Of a stretch of 39,985 nucleotides of DNA, positions 22,127-29,893 are shown in pieces. This stretch comes from JBEKHT01 sp050012135. Its GTDB lineage: Bacteria > Chloroflexota > Anaerolineae > Anaerolineales > RBG-16-64-43. The stretch lies in NCBI GenBank assembly GCA_050012135.1, contig JBEKHT010000019.1, forward strand, positions 1 through 39,985. Direction: 5' to 3'. Under the pieces are notes generated by a model that did no database searches, had not been told where the DNA came from, and saw only the letters and a program-made list of their open reading frames with translations. How positions within the stretch are numbered: the stretch's first letter is position 1; each line of letters begins with the position of its first letter. The translations under genes were made by a program, and so were the position numbers.

Positions 22127-24123
22127 AACTCCCTCGCTTTCATCAGTACGTTTTCGACCGTGAAGCCAAATTGCTCAAAGAGCACTTGGGAAGGAGCGGA
22201 TGCCCCGAAGCGGTGCATGGCCAGAATGAGGCCTTCATCTCCGACCCACCGTTCCCAACCCATGGCCACCCCGGCTTCCACCGCGAGGCGGGCCTTGACG
22301 GCTGGCGGGAAAACCGAATTCTGATAGATCTCGGTCTGGGCCGAGAAGAGCTCCCAACTGGGAAACGAGACGAGCCGTACAGGCACGCCCTCTGCGGCAA
22401 GTTTCTGGCCGGCCGCGGCGATCAATAGCACTTCCGAACCGGACGCCATGAGGATGAGTTGGGGCTGACCTTGGCCGAGGTCTGCCAGCACATAGGCGCC
22501 TCGCTGGAGGCCTTGGGCGGGAGAAAACTTGGCCCGGTCGAAGGTTGGCACGGCCTGCCTTGTGAGGACCAGTGCGGTGGGTCCGTCCCGGCGACTAACG
22601 GCCACTCGCCAGGCTTCGCGCACTTCGTTTGCGTCGGCGGGACGAATCACGACGAAATTGGGGATGGCTCGCAGGGCGGCCAGTTGCTCGACCGGTTGGT
22701 GGGTTGGACCATCTTCGCCCAGCCCAATGCTGTCGTGAGTGAAGACCCAGATGGACGGAACATGCGACAGGGCCGAAAGCCGGAGCGCAGGTCGCATGTA
22801 GTCCGAGAACACGAGAAAAGTCCCGGCATAGGGCCGCAGCCCGCCGTGAAGTGCCATGCCGTTGACGATCGAGGCCATGGCATGTTCGCGCACGCCAAAG
22901 TGGATGTATCTCCCTTGGCGGTTGTCCGCGCTGAAGGCGGCGCTCGTGGCAATCCACGTGTTGTTGGAGGGGGTCAGGTCCGCCGAGCCTCCCAACAGCT
23001 CGGGCAGCCGCGGCGAAACCGCGTTGATGACATTCCCGGAAGCGGCCCGGGTCGCCATCCCTTTGGCGTCGGCGGGGAATTCTGGAAGTGCCTTTTCCCA
23101 GTCGTCAGGGAGCTTTCCGGCCAGCCTGCGTGCCAGTTCCGCAGCCTCCGCAGGACAGTCTTGTTGATAGGCGCGTATGCGCTCGTTCCACTGCTTCTCC
23201 GCTTCGGCCCCTCGGTTCAGAGACACCCGAAAATGCTCGAGCACATCGGTTGGGATGAAAAAGCTCGGCTCGAGGGGCCAGCCCAGGCGTTCCTTGGCCG
23301 CCCTCAGTTCCTCTTCTCCAGGGGGCTCTCCGTGGGCCTTGGAGGTGTCTTGCCGGTTTGGCAGGCCAAAGCCGATATGCGTGCGGCAAAGGAGTAGAGA
23401 TGGGCGCGGGTCGGCTTTGGCCTGGCGGATGGCGCGGTCAACCTCCTCCACGTTGTTACCGTCCGGGACGGGGAGAACCTGCCAGCCGTAGGCGGAAAAC
23501 CGCGCCCCGCGGTCCTCCGAAAAAGCCAGGTCGGTGGAACCATCGATCGTTATGTGGTTGTCATCGTAGAGGTAGATGAGGCGGCCGAGCCGCAGGTGTC
23601 CGGCGAGCGAGGCGGCCTCCGAAGCGACCCCCTCCATCAGGTCGCCGTCGGTAACGATGGCGTACACGTAGTGGTTGAGAACCTCGTGATCCGGGCGGTT
23701 GAAGAGCGCGCGCAGGTGAGCTTCGGCGATGGCCATGCCGACGCCGTTTGCAAAGCCTTGTCCCAGAGGTCCCGTGGTGGTCTCGACTCCGGGAGTAAGC
23801 CCGTACTCGGGATGGCCCGGGGTGAGGCTTCCCCACTGGCGGAAATCCCTGATCTGCTCGAGAGAAAGGTCATAGCCCGTCAGATGGAGGAGCGAGTAGA
23901 GAAGCATGGACCCATGACCGCCAGAAAGAACAAATCGGTCCCGATCGGGCCAGTGGGGATTGTGAGGATTGTGCCGCAGGTGGTACATCCATACGGTGTA
24001 CGCCAGAGCGGCTGCTCCCATCGGGAGGCCGGGGTGGCCTGACTTCGCTTTCTGAACCGCATCCGCGGAGAGGAAGCGCAGGGTGTTGATTGCACGTGAT
24101 TCAAGATCGGATGGTGTAGGCAC
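22084..24123 (-). CDS. tkt: Transketolase
   Basis: This is a 679-residue, full-length transketolase moving two-carbon units between sugar phosphates with TPP. Visible are KSGHPGLPMGAAALAY (His of the active site), a DRFVLSGGHGSMLLYSLLHL stretch, TTTGPLGQGFANGVGMAIAE, the TPP motif VTDGDLMEGVASEAASLAGH, DDNHITIDG, the pyrimidine-domain FGVREHAMASIVNGMALHGG, and the phosphate-binding THDSIGLGEDGPTHQPVEQL. It is the first gene of a two-gene operon with rpiB. The predicted -10 element lies about 200 bp upstream, giving a long leader in which I see no known riboswitch. Confidence 0.95.
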   Translation of the reverse strand: MPTPSDLESRAINTLRFLSADAVQKAKSGHPGLPMGAAALAYTVWMYHLRHNPHNPHWPDRDRFVLSGGHGSMLLYSLLHLTGYDLSLEQIRDFRQWGSLTPGHPEYGLTPGVETTTGPLGQGFANGVGMAIAEAHLRALFNRPDHEVLNHYVYAIVTDGDLMEGVASEAASLAGHLRLGRLIYLYDDNHITIDGSTDLAFSEDRGARFSAYGWQVLPVPDGNNVEEVDRAIRQAKADPRPSLLLCRTHIGFGLPNRQDTSKAHGEPPGEEELRAAKERLGWPLEPSFFIPTDVLEHFRVSLNRGAEAEKQWNERIRAYQQDCPAEAAELARRLAGKLPDDWEKALPEFPADAKGMATRAASGNVINAVSPRLPELLGGSADLTPSNNTWIATSAAFSADNRQGRYIHFGVREHAMASIVNGMALHGGLRPYAGTFLVFSDYMRPALRLSALSHVPSIWVFTHDSIGLGEDGPTHQPVEQLAALRAIPNFVVIRPADANEVREAWRVAVSRRDGPTALVLTRQAVPTFDRAKFSPAQGLQRGAYVLADLGQGQPQLILMASGSEVLLIAAAGQKLAAEGVPVRLVSFPSWELFSAQTEIYQNSVFPPAVKARLAVEAGVAMGWERWVGDEGLILAMHRFGASAPSQVLFEQFGFTVENVLMKARELCELHSVSTTPASR

Positions 24124-24599
24124 GGTGGAATCCTTGTCGAGGGTCTGGCAATATGCGCCCCGGGGGCACTCCTGCTCGCCGGGGCGACGGGTGAGTCAAC
24201 TTGGATTGTCGGGACGCCCGCAAACCCGGGGCCCTTGGCGGGTCTGGGTGTCTGGCGGCCGAATTGCGCCGCCTGAATCGCAGATCGGTGACCGATGGAT
24301 CTAAGTCAGCCGCCAGGATGAATTATACCTTGTCGCATCCTCAGGAGCGCAGGTCCAACGGAGGCGAGATGGGCTGCGGGCCGGGCGGGGCGGGTTCGGC
24401 TGAAGGATAGCAGGGGGTCTGGGCGCGGGATCTCCGTCCCGAAGACAGCCGCCGTGGGCATTGCATGAGCAGAAAATGTGCTCCCCTCGAGGGTTCGGTT
24501 GGTGAACTAAGATTGCAGTTCGGGATTATCCTATAGGACGCGGTCACGATTCGGAGCGCGGGCTCTGAATGTGGCGCCAGCCTCAGGGAGGAGGGCGAC
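24124..24599. other. Intergenic region between tkt and sugar kinase
   Basis: This 476-bp divergent region holds a TATAAT for tkt and the Shine-Dalgarno GGAGGAGGG of the kinase gene. No gene, RNA or strong plus-strand promoter is recognised. Confidence 0.5.
24322..24327 (-). promoter_or_regulatory. -10 element (TATAAT) for tkt-rpiB
   Basis: A perfect TATAAT on the minus strand, preceded by GACAAGG. No clear -35 at normal spacing. The implied leader is about 190 nt. Confidence 0.4.
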
Positions 24600-26183
24600 A
24601 TGCCAGGGGTGAATCAGAAGTACGTCTTGGCCATCGATCTTGGGACAGGAGGACCCAAGGTGGGTCTGGTGGACGTTCACGGTCGGGTTGTGGCGAGTGC
24701 GTTCGAACGGAACGAGGTGATTTTCCTGCCGAATGGGGGGGCCGAGCAGGACGCGAACCAGTGGTGGCAGAGCGTCCTGCGCGCCTCCAAGAAGGTTATT
24801 CGGGAGGCGGGCGTGCCCGCGGAATCGATCGTTGCGGTCGGCTGCACTGCCATGTGGTCGGTTACCGTCGCCGTGGATGATCATGGCGAGCCGTTGATGA
24901 ACGCCCTTTCGTGGATGGACCATCGGGGAGCACCCTACAACAAGGAGATCAGCCGGGGCTTCCCAAGCGTTGAGGGCTATGCGGTCGGCAAGCTGATCAA
25001 CTGGATACGTCTCGGCGGCATTGTGCCTACCCACACCGGTTCGGACTCCTTGGGTCACATGCTGTTCATCAAGCATGAACGACCGGAAATCTACCAAAGG
25101 ACGTATAAGTTCTTGGAGCCACTCGACTTCATCAACATGCGGCTGACCGGGAAAGCCGCCGCTTCCCAGAGCACCGTTTTCCCCATGGTGATGACCGACA
25201 ATCGGCGGCCGGATTGCCGAGCCTATGATCCTTGGCTCGTGGGCGCATCCGGGATCGACCCGGAAAAGCTCCCCGAACTGCTGCCCAACGACGGCGTGGT
25301 CGGTCCGCTGGCGCCGTCTGTGGCTTCTGAACTCGGTCTCTCGCCCAACACGGTGGTCATCGTCGGGGCATTTGACAATCACACTTCGGCCATAGGGAGC
25401 GGGGCGGTCCAGGACTATGAGGCGGTGGCCGTTCTCGGGAGTTCAGGCCATCTGGCTTGCCATGTTCCGTTCAAGCGGACGGACTTGAGCAGCTTCATCA
25501 CCACGATGCCCAGCCCTCTGCGCGGCCGCTACCTGATCTTCGGTGACTTGGGAAACAACGGCGATGTGCTCGACTCCTACTTGCGGAATCAGATCTACTT
25601 CAAGAGCTCCTTCAACAGCCAGGGCGCTCCCAGTGACGTCTATGAGCGCATGAACCAAGTTGCCGAGCAAGCCCCCGTGGGGAGTGGGGGATTGCTCTTT
25701 CTGCCGTGGTTCAACGGAATTTTGTGTCCTCGGGATGATCCGGCCATGCGGGGGGGGTTCCTTAATCTCTCACATCAGACGACGGGAGCGCACATGACCC
25801 GAGCTGTCTTGGAGGGGACCGCGTACAACTGGCGCTGGCTCCTGGGTTCGGCGGAGAAGTTCGTGGGCCGGAAGTTCAGTTACCTACGTTTGGCTGGGGG
25901 TGGAGCCCAATCCGACACCTGGGCTCAGATTATGGCAGATGTCACGGGCCTGCCAATTCATCAGATGGCTGATCCCCGCAACGGCAACGTGCTTGGGATC
26001 GCGCTTCTGGCGTTCAACCGTCTCGATCTGGTTGCCATCGACGAAATCCCAGGCTTGGTGAAGATAGCCCATGTGTTTCAACCCAGACAGGAGAACCGGG
26101 CCGTTTATGACAAACTCTTTGGGCAATTCATGGCGTGCCAAAAGACCCTGAAACCGATCTTTCACGCCCTCAATGGTTCCTGA
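24600..26183 (+). CDS. FGGY-family carbohydrate kinase (xylulokinase-like)
   Basis: This 527-residue FGGY kinase phosphorylates a sugar or polyol with ATP. The N-terminal ATPase lobe opens LAIDLGTGGPKVGLVD. The substrate region includes GCTAMWSV and ALSWMDHRG (the family W-M-D-x-R). The C-terminal lobe has VGAFDNHTSAIGSGAV, with the catalytic-base Asp, then AVLGSSGHLACHV (adenosine region) and LRLAGGGAQSDTWAQIMADV. A strong RBS (GGAGGAGGG) precedes ATG at 24600. It is followed after 26 bp by a sphingosine-phosphate-lyase-like gene, so the true substrate may be an amino-polyol or similar rather than xylulose. It differs from the nearest characterised xylulokinases in the first glycine motif (GTGGPK for GTSS.K). 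Specificity unknown. Confidence 0.85.
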   Translation: MPGVNQKYVLAIDLGTGGPKVGLVDVHGRVVASAFERNEVIFLPNGGAEQDANQWWQSVLRASKKVIREAGVPAESIVAVGCTAMWSVTVAVDDHGEPLMNALSWMDHRGAPYNKEISRGFPSVEGYAVGKLINWIRLGGIVPTHTGSDSLGHMLFIKHERPEIYQRTYKFLEPLDFINMRLTGKAAASQSTVFPMVMTDNRRPDCRAYDPWLVGASGIDPEKLPELLPNDGVVGPLAPSVASELGLSPNTVVIVGAFDNHTSAIGSGAVQDYEAVAVLGSSGHLACHVPFKRTDLSSFITTMPSPLRGRYLIFGDLGNNGDVLDSYLRNQIYFKSSFNSQGAPSDVYERMNQVAEQAPVGSGGLLFLPWFNGILCPRDDPAMRGGFLNLSHQTTGAHMTRAVLEGTAYNWRWLLGSAEKFVGRKFSYLRLAGGGAQSDTWAQIMADVTGLPIHQMADPRNGNVLGIALLAFNRLDLVAIDEIPGLVKIAHVFQPRQENRAVYDKLFGQFMACQKTLKPIFHALNGS

Positions 26184-26209
26184 TCTGCGTCCGCCTTAGC
26201 GAGGTCCCC

Positions 26210-27634
26210 ATGTCCAATTCGAGCGATTCCAGTGATGCCCTGTCCAGCGTGTTTGGCGATCTGCATCCCTACCGGCAACGCTTCGCCGCCCAGTTGCGGA
26301 TTCCTCCCGAAGGTCTCAACCCCGAGGAGGTGTTCGGGGAGCTCAAGTTCATGGCGGAGAGCGAAAACAAGAAATGGGACCAGGGCCAAGTGTCCGGAAC
26401 CTTTTACCACGGCGGCATGGAGCACTACGCCTATCTCAACCGGGTCTTCAGTTTGTACTCGCATTGCAATCTATTGCAGCGGGATCTCTGTCCGAGCGGG
26501 ACGAAGATGGAGGGGGAGATCATCCGCATGACCGCGACGATGCTCAACGGCGAGGCCGCCAGACAGCGCAATCCGGAGGACGAGGTCTGTGGGGCGGTCA
26601 CTTCGGGAGGTACGGAGAGCATTCTCAACGCGATGCTCGTCTACCGGGAATGGGCCCGTCGCGAGCGCGGAATCCCGGAGCCGGAGATGATCGCTCCCGA
26701 CACAATTCACCCGGCGTTTCAGAAGGGGGCTCACCTCTTTGGGATCCGCCTGGTTCGAGTTCCCGTGCGAGATTATCTGGCGGACGTTGAGGCGATGCGC
26801 GCGCTGATCACGCCGCAGACGATTGCCTTGGCCGGGTCAGCTGGCAACTATCCCTATGGGCTGATTGATCCTCTGTCACAGCTCTCGGACTTGGCGCTTG
26901 AGCATAACCTGGGCTTGCATGTGGATGGCTGCCTGGGTGGATTCCTCTTGCCTTGGATCGAGAAGCTCGGCTACCCCGTGCCGCCTTTTGACTTCCGCCT
27001 GCCGGGGGTCACTTCGATGTCTTGTGACACGCACAAGTATGGCTACGGTCTGAAGGGCACCTCCGTGGTGCTATACCGCAACAAGCACCTTCGCCAGTTT
27101 CAGTACTTCGGGACCGCCGGATGGCAGGGTGGGATGTATGCCTCGCCGACCTTGCAGGGCAGCCGATCGGAAGGCCTGACGGCGGCGACGTGGGCCGCAA
27201 TGGTTACGATGGGCGAGGATGGGTATCTGGAGGCGGCTCGGGCGATCATGAAGGCCGCTGACAAGATCCGGGCCGGGATCGCGAAGATCCCCGAGCTCAA
27301 GACGGCGGGGAACTCGACCTTCCTGATCGCCATACTCTCCGACGTGGTCGATATCTACCACGTGAACGACTACCTCGCCCAAAAGGGCTGGCGCATGAAT
27401 GCCTGCCAGTTACCGCCAGGAATCCACTTCTGCCTCACCTTGCGGCAAATGCTGCCGGGTGTTGCGGAGCGGTTTGTGGAGGACCTGCGCGCAGCCGTTG
27501 AGTATGCGAAGCATCCGGAGAAGCCTGTCGCGGAGAGTGGGGCGATCTATGGTCTCTCGGCGCAACCTGCCGGACGGGACGTCTTAGAGGATCAGCTGCT
27601 TGCCGCTTACCTTGATGCGACTTACGAGCCCTAG
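26210..27634 (+). CDS. Sphingosine-1-phosphate-lyase-like PLP enzyme
   Basis: This 474-residue fold-type I PLP enzyme belongs to the sphingosine-1-phosphate lyase / group II decarboxylase superfamily. Family members cut a phosphorylated amino alcohol by retro-aldol cleavage to an aldehyde and phosphoethanolamine. Visible are KWDQGQVSGTFYHGGMEHY (substrate entry), SHCNLLQRDLCPSGTKMEGE, the PLP phosphate loop TSGGTESILNAML, LHVDGCLGGFLLP (PLP-pyridine Asp), and the Schiff-base motif SCDTHKYGYGLKGTSV (Lys276). There is no N-terminal membrane helix, as in bacterial forms. ATG at 26210 is chosen because upstream codons run into the kinase gene; the upstream SD (GAGG) is weak. Operon position suggests that the kinase makes the phosphorylated substrate. 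Confidence 0.83.
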   Translation: MSNSSDSSDALSSVFGDLHPYRQRFAAQLRIPPEGLNPEEVFGELKFMAESENKKWDQGQVSGTFYHGGMEHYAYLNRVFSLYSHCNLLQRDLCPSGTKMEGEIIRMTATMLNGEAARQRNPEDEVCGAVTSGGTESILNAMLVYREWARRERGIPEPEMIAPDTIHPAFQKGAHLFGIRLVRVPVRDYLADVEAMRALITPQTIALAGSAGNYPYGLIDPLSQLSDLALEHNLGLHVDGCLGGFLLPWIEKLGYPVPPFDFRLPGVTSMSCDTHKYGYGLKGTSVVLYRNKHLRQFQYFGTAGWQGGMYASPTLQGSRSEGLTAATWAAMVTMGEDGYLEAARAIMKAADKIRAGIAKIPELKTAGNSTFLIAILSDVVDIYHVNDYLAQKGWRMNACQLPPGIHFCLTLRQMLPGVAERFVEDLRAAVEYAKHPEKPVAESGAIYGLSAQPAGRDVLEDQLLAAYLDATYEP

Positions 27635-27724
27635 GACGGGTGAGGAATGGAGCGCGGCAGCTTAGGTCGGCACGTCTGAGCGGGGCCAAGCGCTCCGTGA
27701 ACCGCAACCGGTCTGGGTTGTCGA

Positions 27725-27733
27725 TGCTACAAT
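27725..27733 (+). promoter_or_regulatory. Extended -10 promoter for TPR-HExxH gene
   Basis: TGC followed by TACAAT lies 30 bp before the ATG. There is no clear -35; it is the same element type as for pdhA and the Gfo/Idh gene. Confidence 0.5.
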
Positions 27734-27763
27734 CAGGCGATAGGCGCCAGGAGCCCGAGAGGG

Positions 27764-29872
27764 ATGACGGATAACCCCACCTCCCAGGAGTTGCGGCTAG
27801 CCGTAGAGCTTCTGAAGGATGGAAGGCTCGCCGATGCGCGGCTGGTCCTGATCGACGCGGTCACCCAGTATCCTGGGAATGAGTTGGGCTGGTTCCTGCT
27901 CAGTTTTGCGGTGACCGACCCAGGGCAGCAGCGGGACTGTCTGGAGAGAGTCCTGCGGATCAATCCGGGCAACTCGAACGCCCGGGCTCGGCTTGAGAAA
28001 CTGGGCGGGGTGGCGCCGCCCGAGCCCATCCCTCAGCCGGTCACACCGCCTTTCGTCACAGGGGAGGGTGAGCTTCTCCCTCCCGAGCCTGCTCCACCTG
28101 CGCAACCTGTTGCGCCCGAGGTGGCGGAATCAGTCCGAGAACCTGAGGAAAAGACCCCCTTTGCGGTTCCTGATCAACATGTGACCCCGGTCATTTTTGA
28201 TGAGGAAGAAGAGGGCGAGGAGGAGACGTCCGAGGAGGCGGGGGAGGAGGAGCAGCCGGCCATTGAGCCGGCGCCTGAGCCGTCCCCTGCCGTGGTCGTC
28301 GCTCCTACTGCGGCAAGCCCCTCTGGGCCGGCGCCAACCGCCAAGCCTACATCCCGGACGCGTCCCAAGGTTACGAAAGCCAAAGCAGAGCGGGCCCCGG
28401 GCTGGATGGTTGCGGTCATTGTTGTGCTCCTGCTCGTCATCCTCTTGGGCGCGGGGGCTATGGGATTGGCGTACCTCCGATCTCAAACGCGTGTCGGCCC
28501 CGGAGGAGGAGGACAGACGGCAACTGCGGGGGCCGCGTTCTACACATCGACTCCGGCCGCGGTAATGAGTCTTCCCCCCGAGTGGACCCATACCCCGACC
28601 GCAACGATCACCTTGACTCCCTCGGTGACTCCCAGTCCGAGCGTCACACCCACCCCCGCGCTGCCCACCCCAAATGCAACCATTTCGTCGGCTCTCGATC
28701 TGGTCCAGATCGAGGATTCGGATCTGCGCGGTCTCACCATGACCTCAAGTCTGCCGCGATTTGTCATCTCACAATCCGAGGCGGAGCAGACTTTGGAAAG
28801 CGCGTTTCTGGCCCAGAGCTCTGTGCAAGACGTGCAAGACCAGGCGCGTGCTTTGAAAGCCCTGGGGCTAATCACCCCGACCTATGACCTAGCCAAACAC
28901 ACCCTCAATCAGATGGCGGACGGGATCGGCGGGTTCTACCTTCCCTCGCGAAAGGCGATCTTCGTGATCGGCACGGGATTATCTGGGGTTGATCGTTTCA
29001 TCTACTCCCACGAGTACGATCACGCGCTGGTGGATGCCAACTTCGGGTTGAAGTACTTGGAGGACCCTGGTTTTTGCAAGGGCGATGAACAGCGCTGTGA
29101 GGCCGTGCAGGCCCTGAGCGAGGGGGACGCGACTCTCCTCATGCAACAATGGCTGGACAAGTATGCAGGGGAACAGGACCTGTTGGACATTGTCAAGTAC
29201 ACCCAGTCGGACCAGCCTCGCTACGCGCTTCCCGAGGATTCTCCTCCTCCTTACGCGAGCAAGGACGCCAATTTCCCCTATGTGCAAGGGCTAGCCTTTG
29301 TGAATTATCTGTATGCTCGTGGGAGCTGGGCCGGAGTCAATGCCGCCTATCGGCAGCTTCCCGATAGCACGGCGCAAATCCTTCACCCCGAGAAATACGT
29401 TAGTCAGGAGAAGCCCGATTCGGTTCAAGATCCGGACATTAGCTCGGCCTTGGGCCAAGGGTGGCGTGCGATTGACGTGAACACCCTGGGCGAGTGGGAT
29501 ACTTACCTCCTGCTGGGCTACGGCTCGGACCCGGCGTCGCAGTTGCCGGATGCTCGGGCCCTGGCCGCGGCGAGCGGGTGGGGGGGCGATCACCTGCAAA
29601 TCTACTATGAGGACCAGACCGATCAAGTCGCCATGTCCGTCCACTGGGTGTGGGATTCTCAGGGGGATGCTGACGAATTCGTAAGCGGGATGCGGGTCTA
29701 CTTGGGTGAACGGTTTCGTGGGGGAAAGGTTCCTGGCCCAAGCCAGGACTGCTGGCATTCCGACAACCAGTCGACTTGTTTGTTCACCGCTGCCGCGAGC
29801 ACGCTGTGGGTCCTGGCCCCCTCCCCGGCCGCAGTAACGGCCATCCATGGGCTCTATGCGAGCTCCCTCTGA
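27764..29872 (+). CDS. TPR / single-pass membrane protein with HExxH domain
   Basis: This 702-residue protein has, in order: a cytosolic TPR-like region (about 1-85; LELLKDG.. and LERVLRINPGN repeats); a Pro/Glu-rich acidic linker; one membrane helix (about 213-238, VAVIVVLLLVILLGAGAMGL); a Thr/Pro-rich stalk; and an extracellular domain. That domain contains IYSHEYDHALVDANFG (His416-Glu417-x-x-His420) and a downstream ALSEGDATLLMQQW whose Glu453 could be the third zinc ligand, a gluzincin-like arrangement. This suggests a surface metallopeptidase of unknown substrate; activity is not proven. I cannot assign a named family. It is convergent with the WD40 gene, only 21 bp apart. Confidence 0.7.
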   Translation: MTDNPTSQELRLAVELLKDGRLADARLVLIDAVTQYPGNELGWFLLSFAVTDPGQQRDCLERVLRINPGNSNARARLEKLGGVAPPEPIPQPVTPPFVTGEGELLPPEPAPPAQPVAPEVAESVREPEEKTPFAVPDQHVTPVIFDEEEEGEEETSEEAGEEEQPAIEPAPEPSPAVVVAPTAASPSGPAPTAKPTSRTRPKVTKAKAERAPGWMVAVIVVLLLVILLGAGAMGLAYLRSQTRVGPGGGGQTATAGAAFYTSTPAAVMSLPPEWTHTPTATITLTPSVTPSPSVTPTPALPTPNATISSALDLVQIEDSDLRGLTMTSSLPRFVISQSEAEQTLESAFLAQSSVQDVQDQARALKALGLITPTYDLAKHTLNQMADGIGGFYLPSRKAIFVIGTGLSGVDRFIYSHEYDHALVDANFGLKYLEDPGFCKGDEQRCEAVQALSEGDATLLMQQWLDKYAGEQDLLDIVKYTQSDQPRYALPEDSPPPYASKDANFPYVQGLAFVNYLYARGSWAGVNAAYRQLPDSTAQILHPEKYVSQEKPDSVQDPDISSALGQGWRAIDVNTLGEWDTYLLLGYGSDPASQLPDARALAAASGWGGDHLQIYYEDQTDQVAMSVHWVWDSQGDADEFVSGMRVYLGERFRGGKVPGPSQDCWHSDNQSTCLFTAAASTLWVLAPSPAAVTAIHGLYASSL

Positions 29873-29893
29873 GGAGCAGTCCCGGGAAACGGG

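Noticed and set aside
22459..23397. 312-codon plus-strand frame opposite transketolase
   Set aside because: Antisense shadow with no recognisable domain.
24600..26183. Rhamnulokinase (RhaB) identity for the FGGY kinase
   Set aside because: Tempting because of the rhamnose remnants, but it lies 20 kb away, its motifs are xylulokinase-like, and it is coupled to an unrelated lyase.
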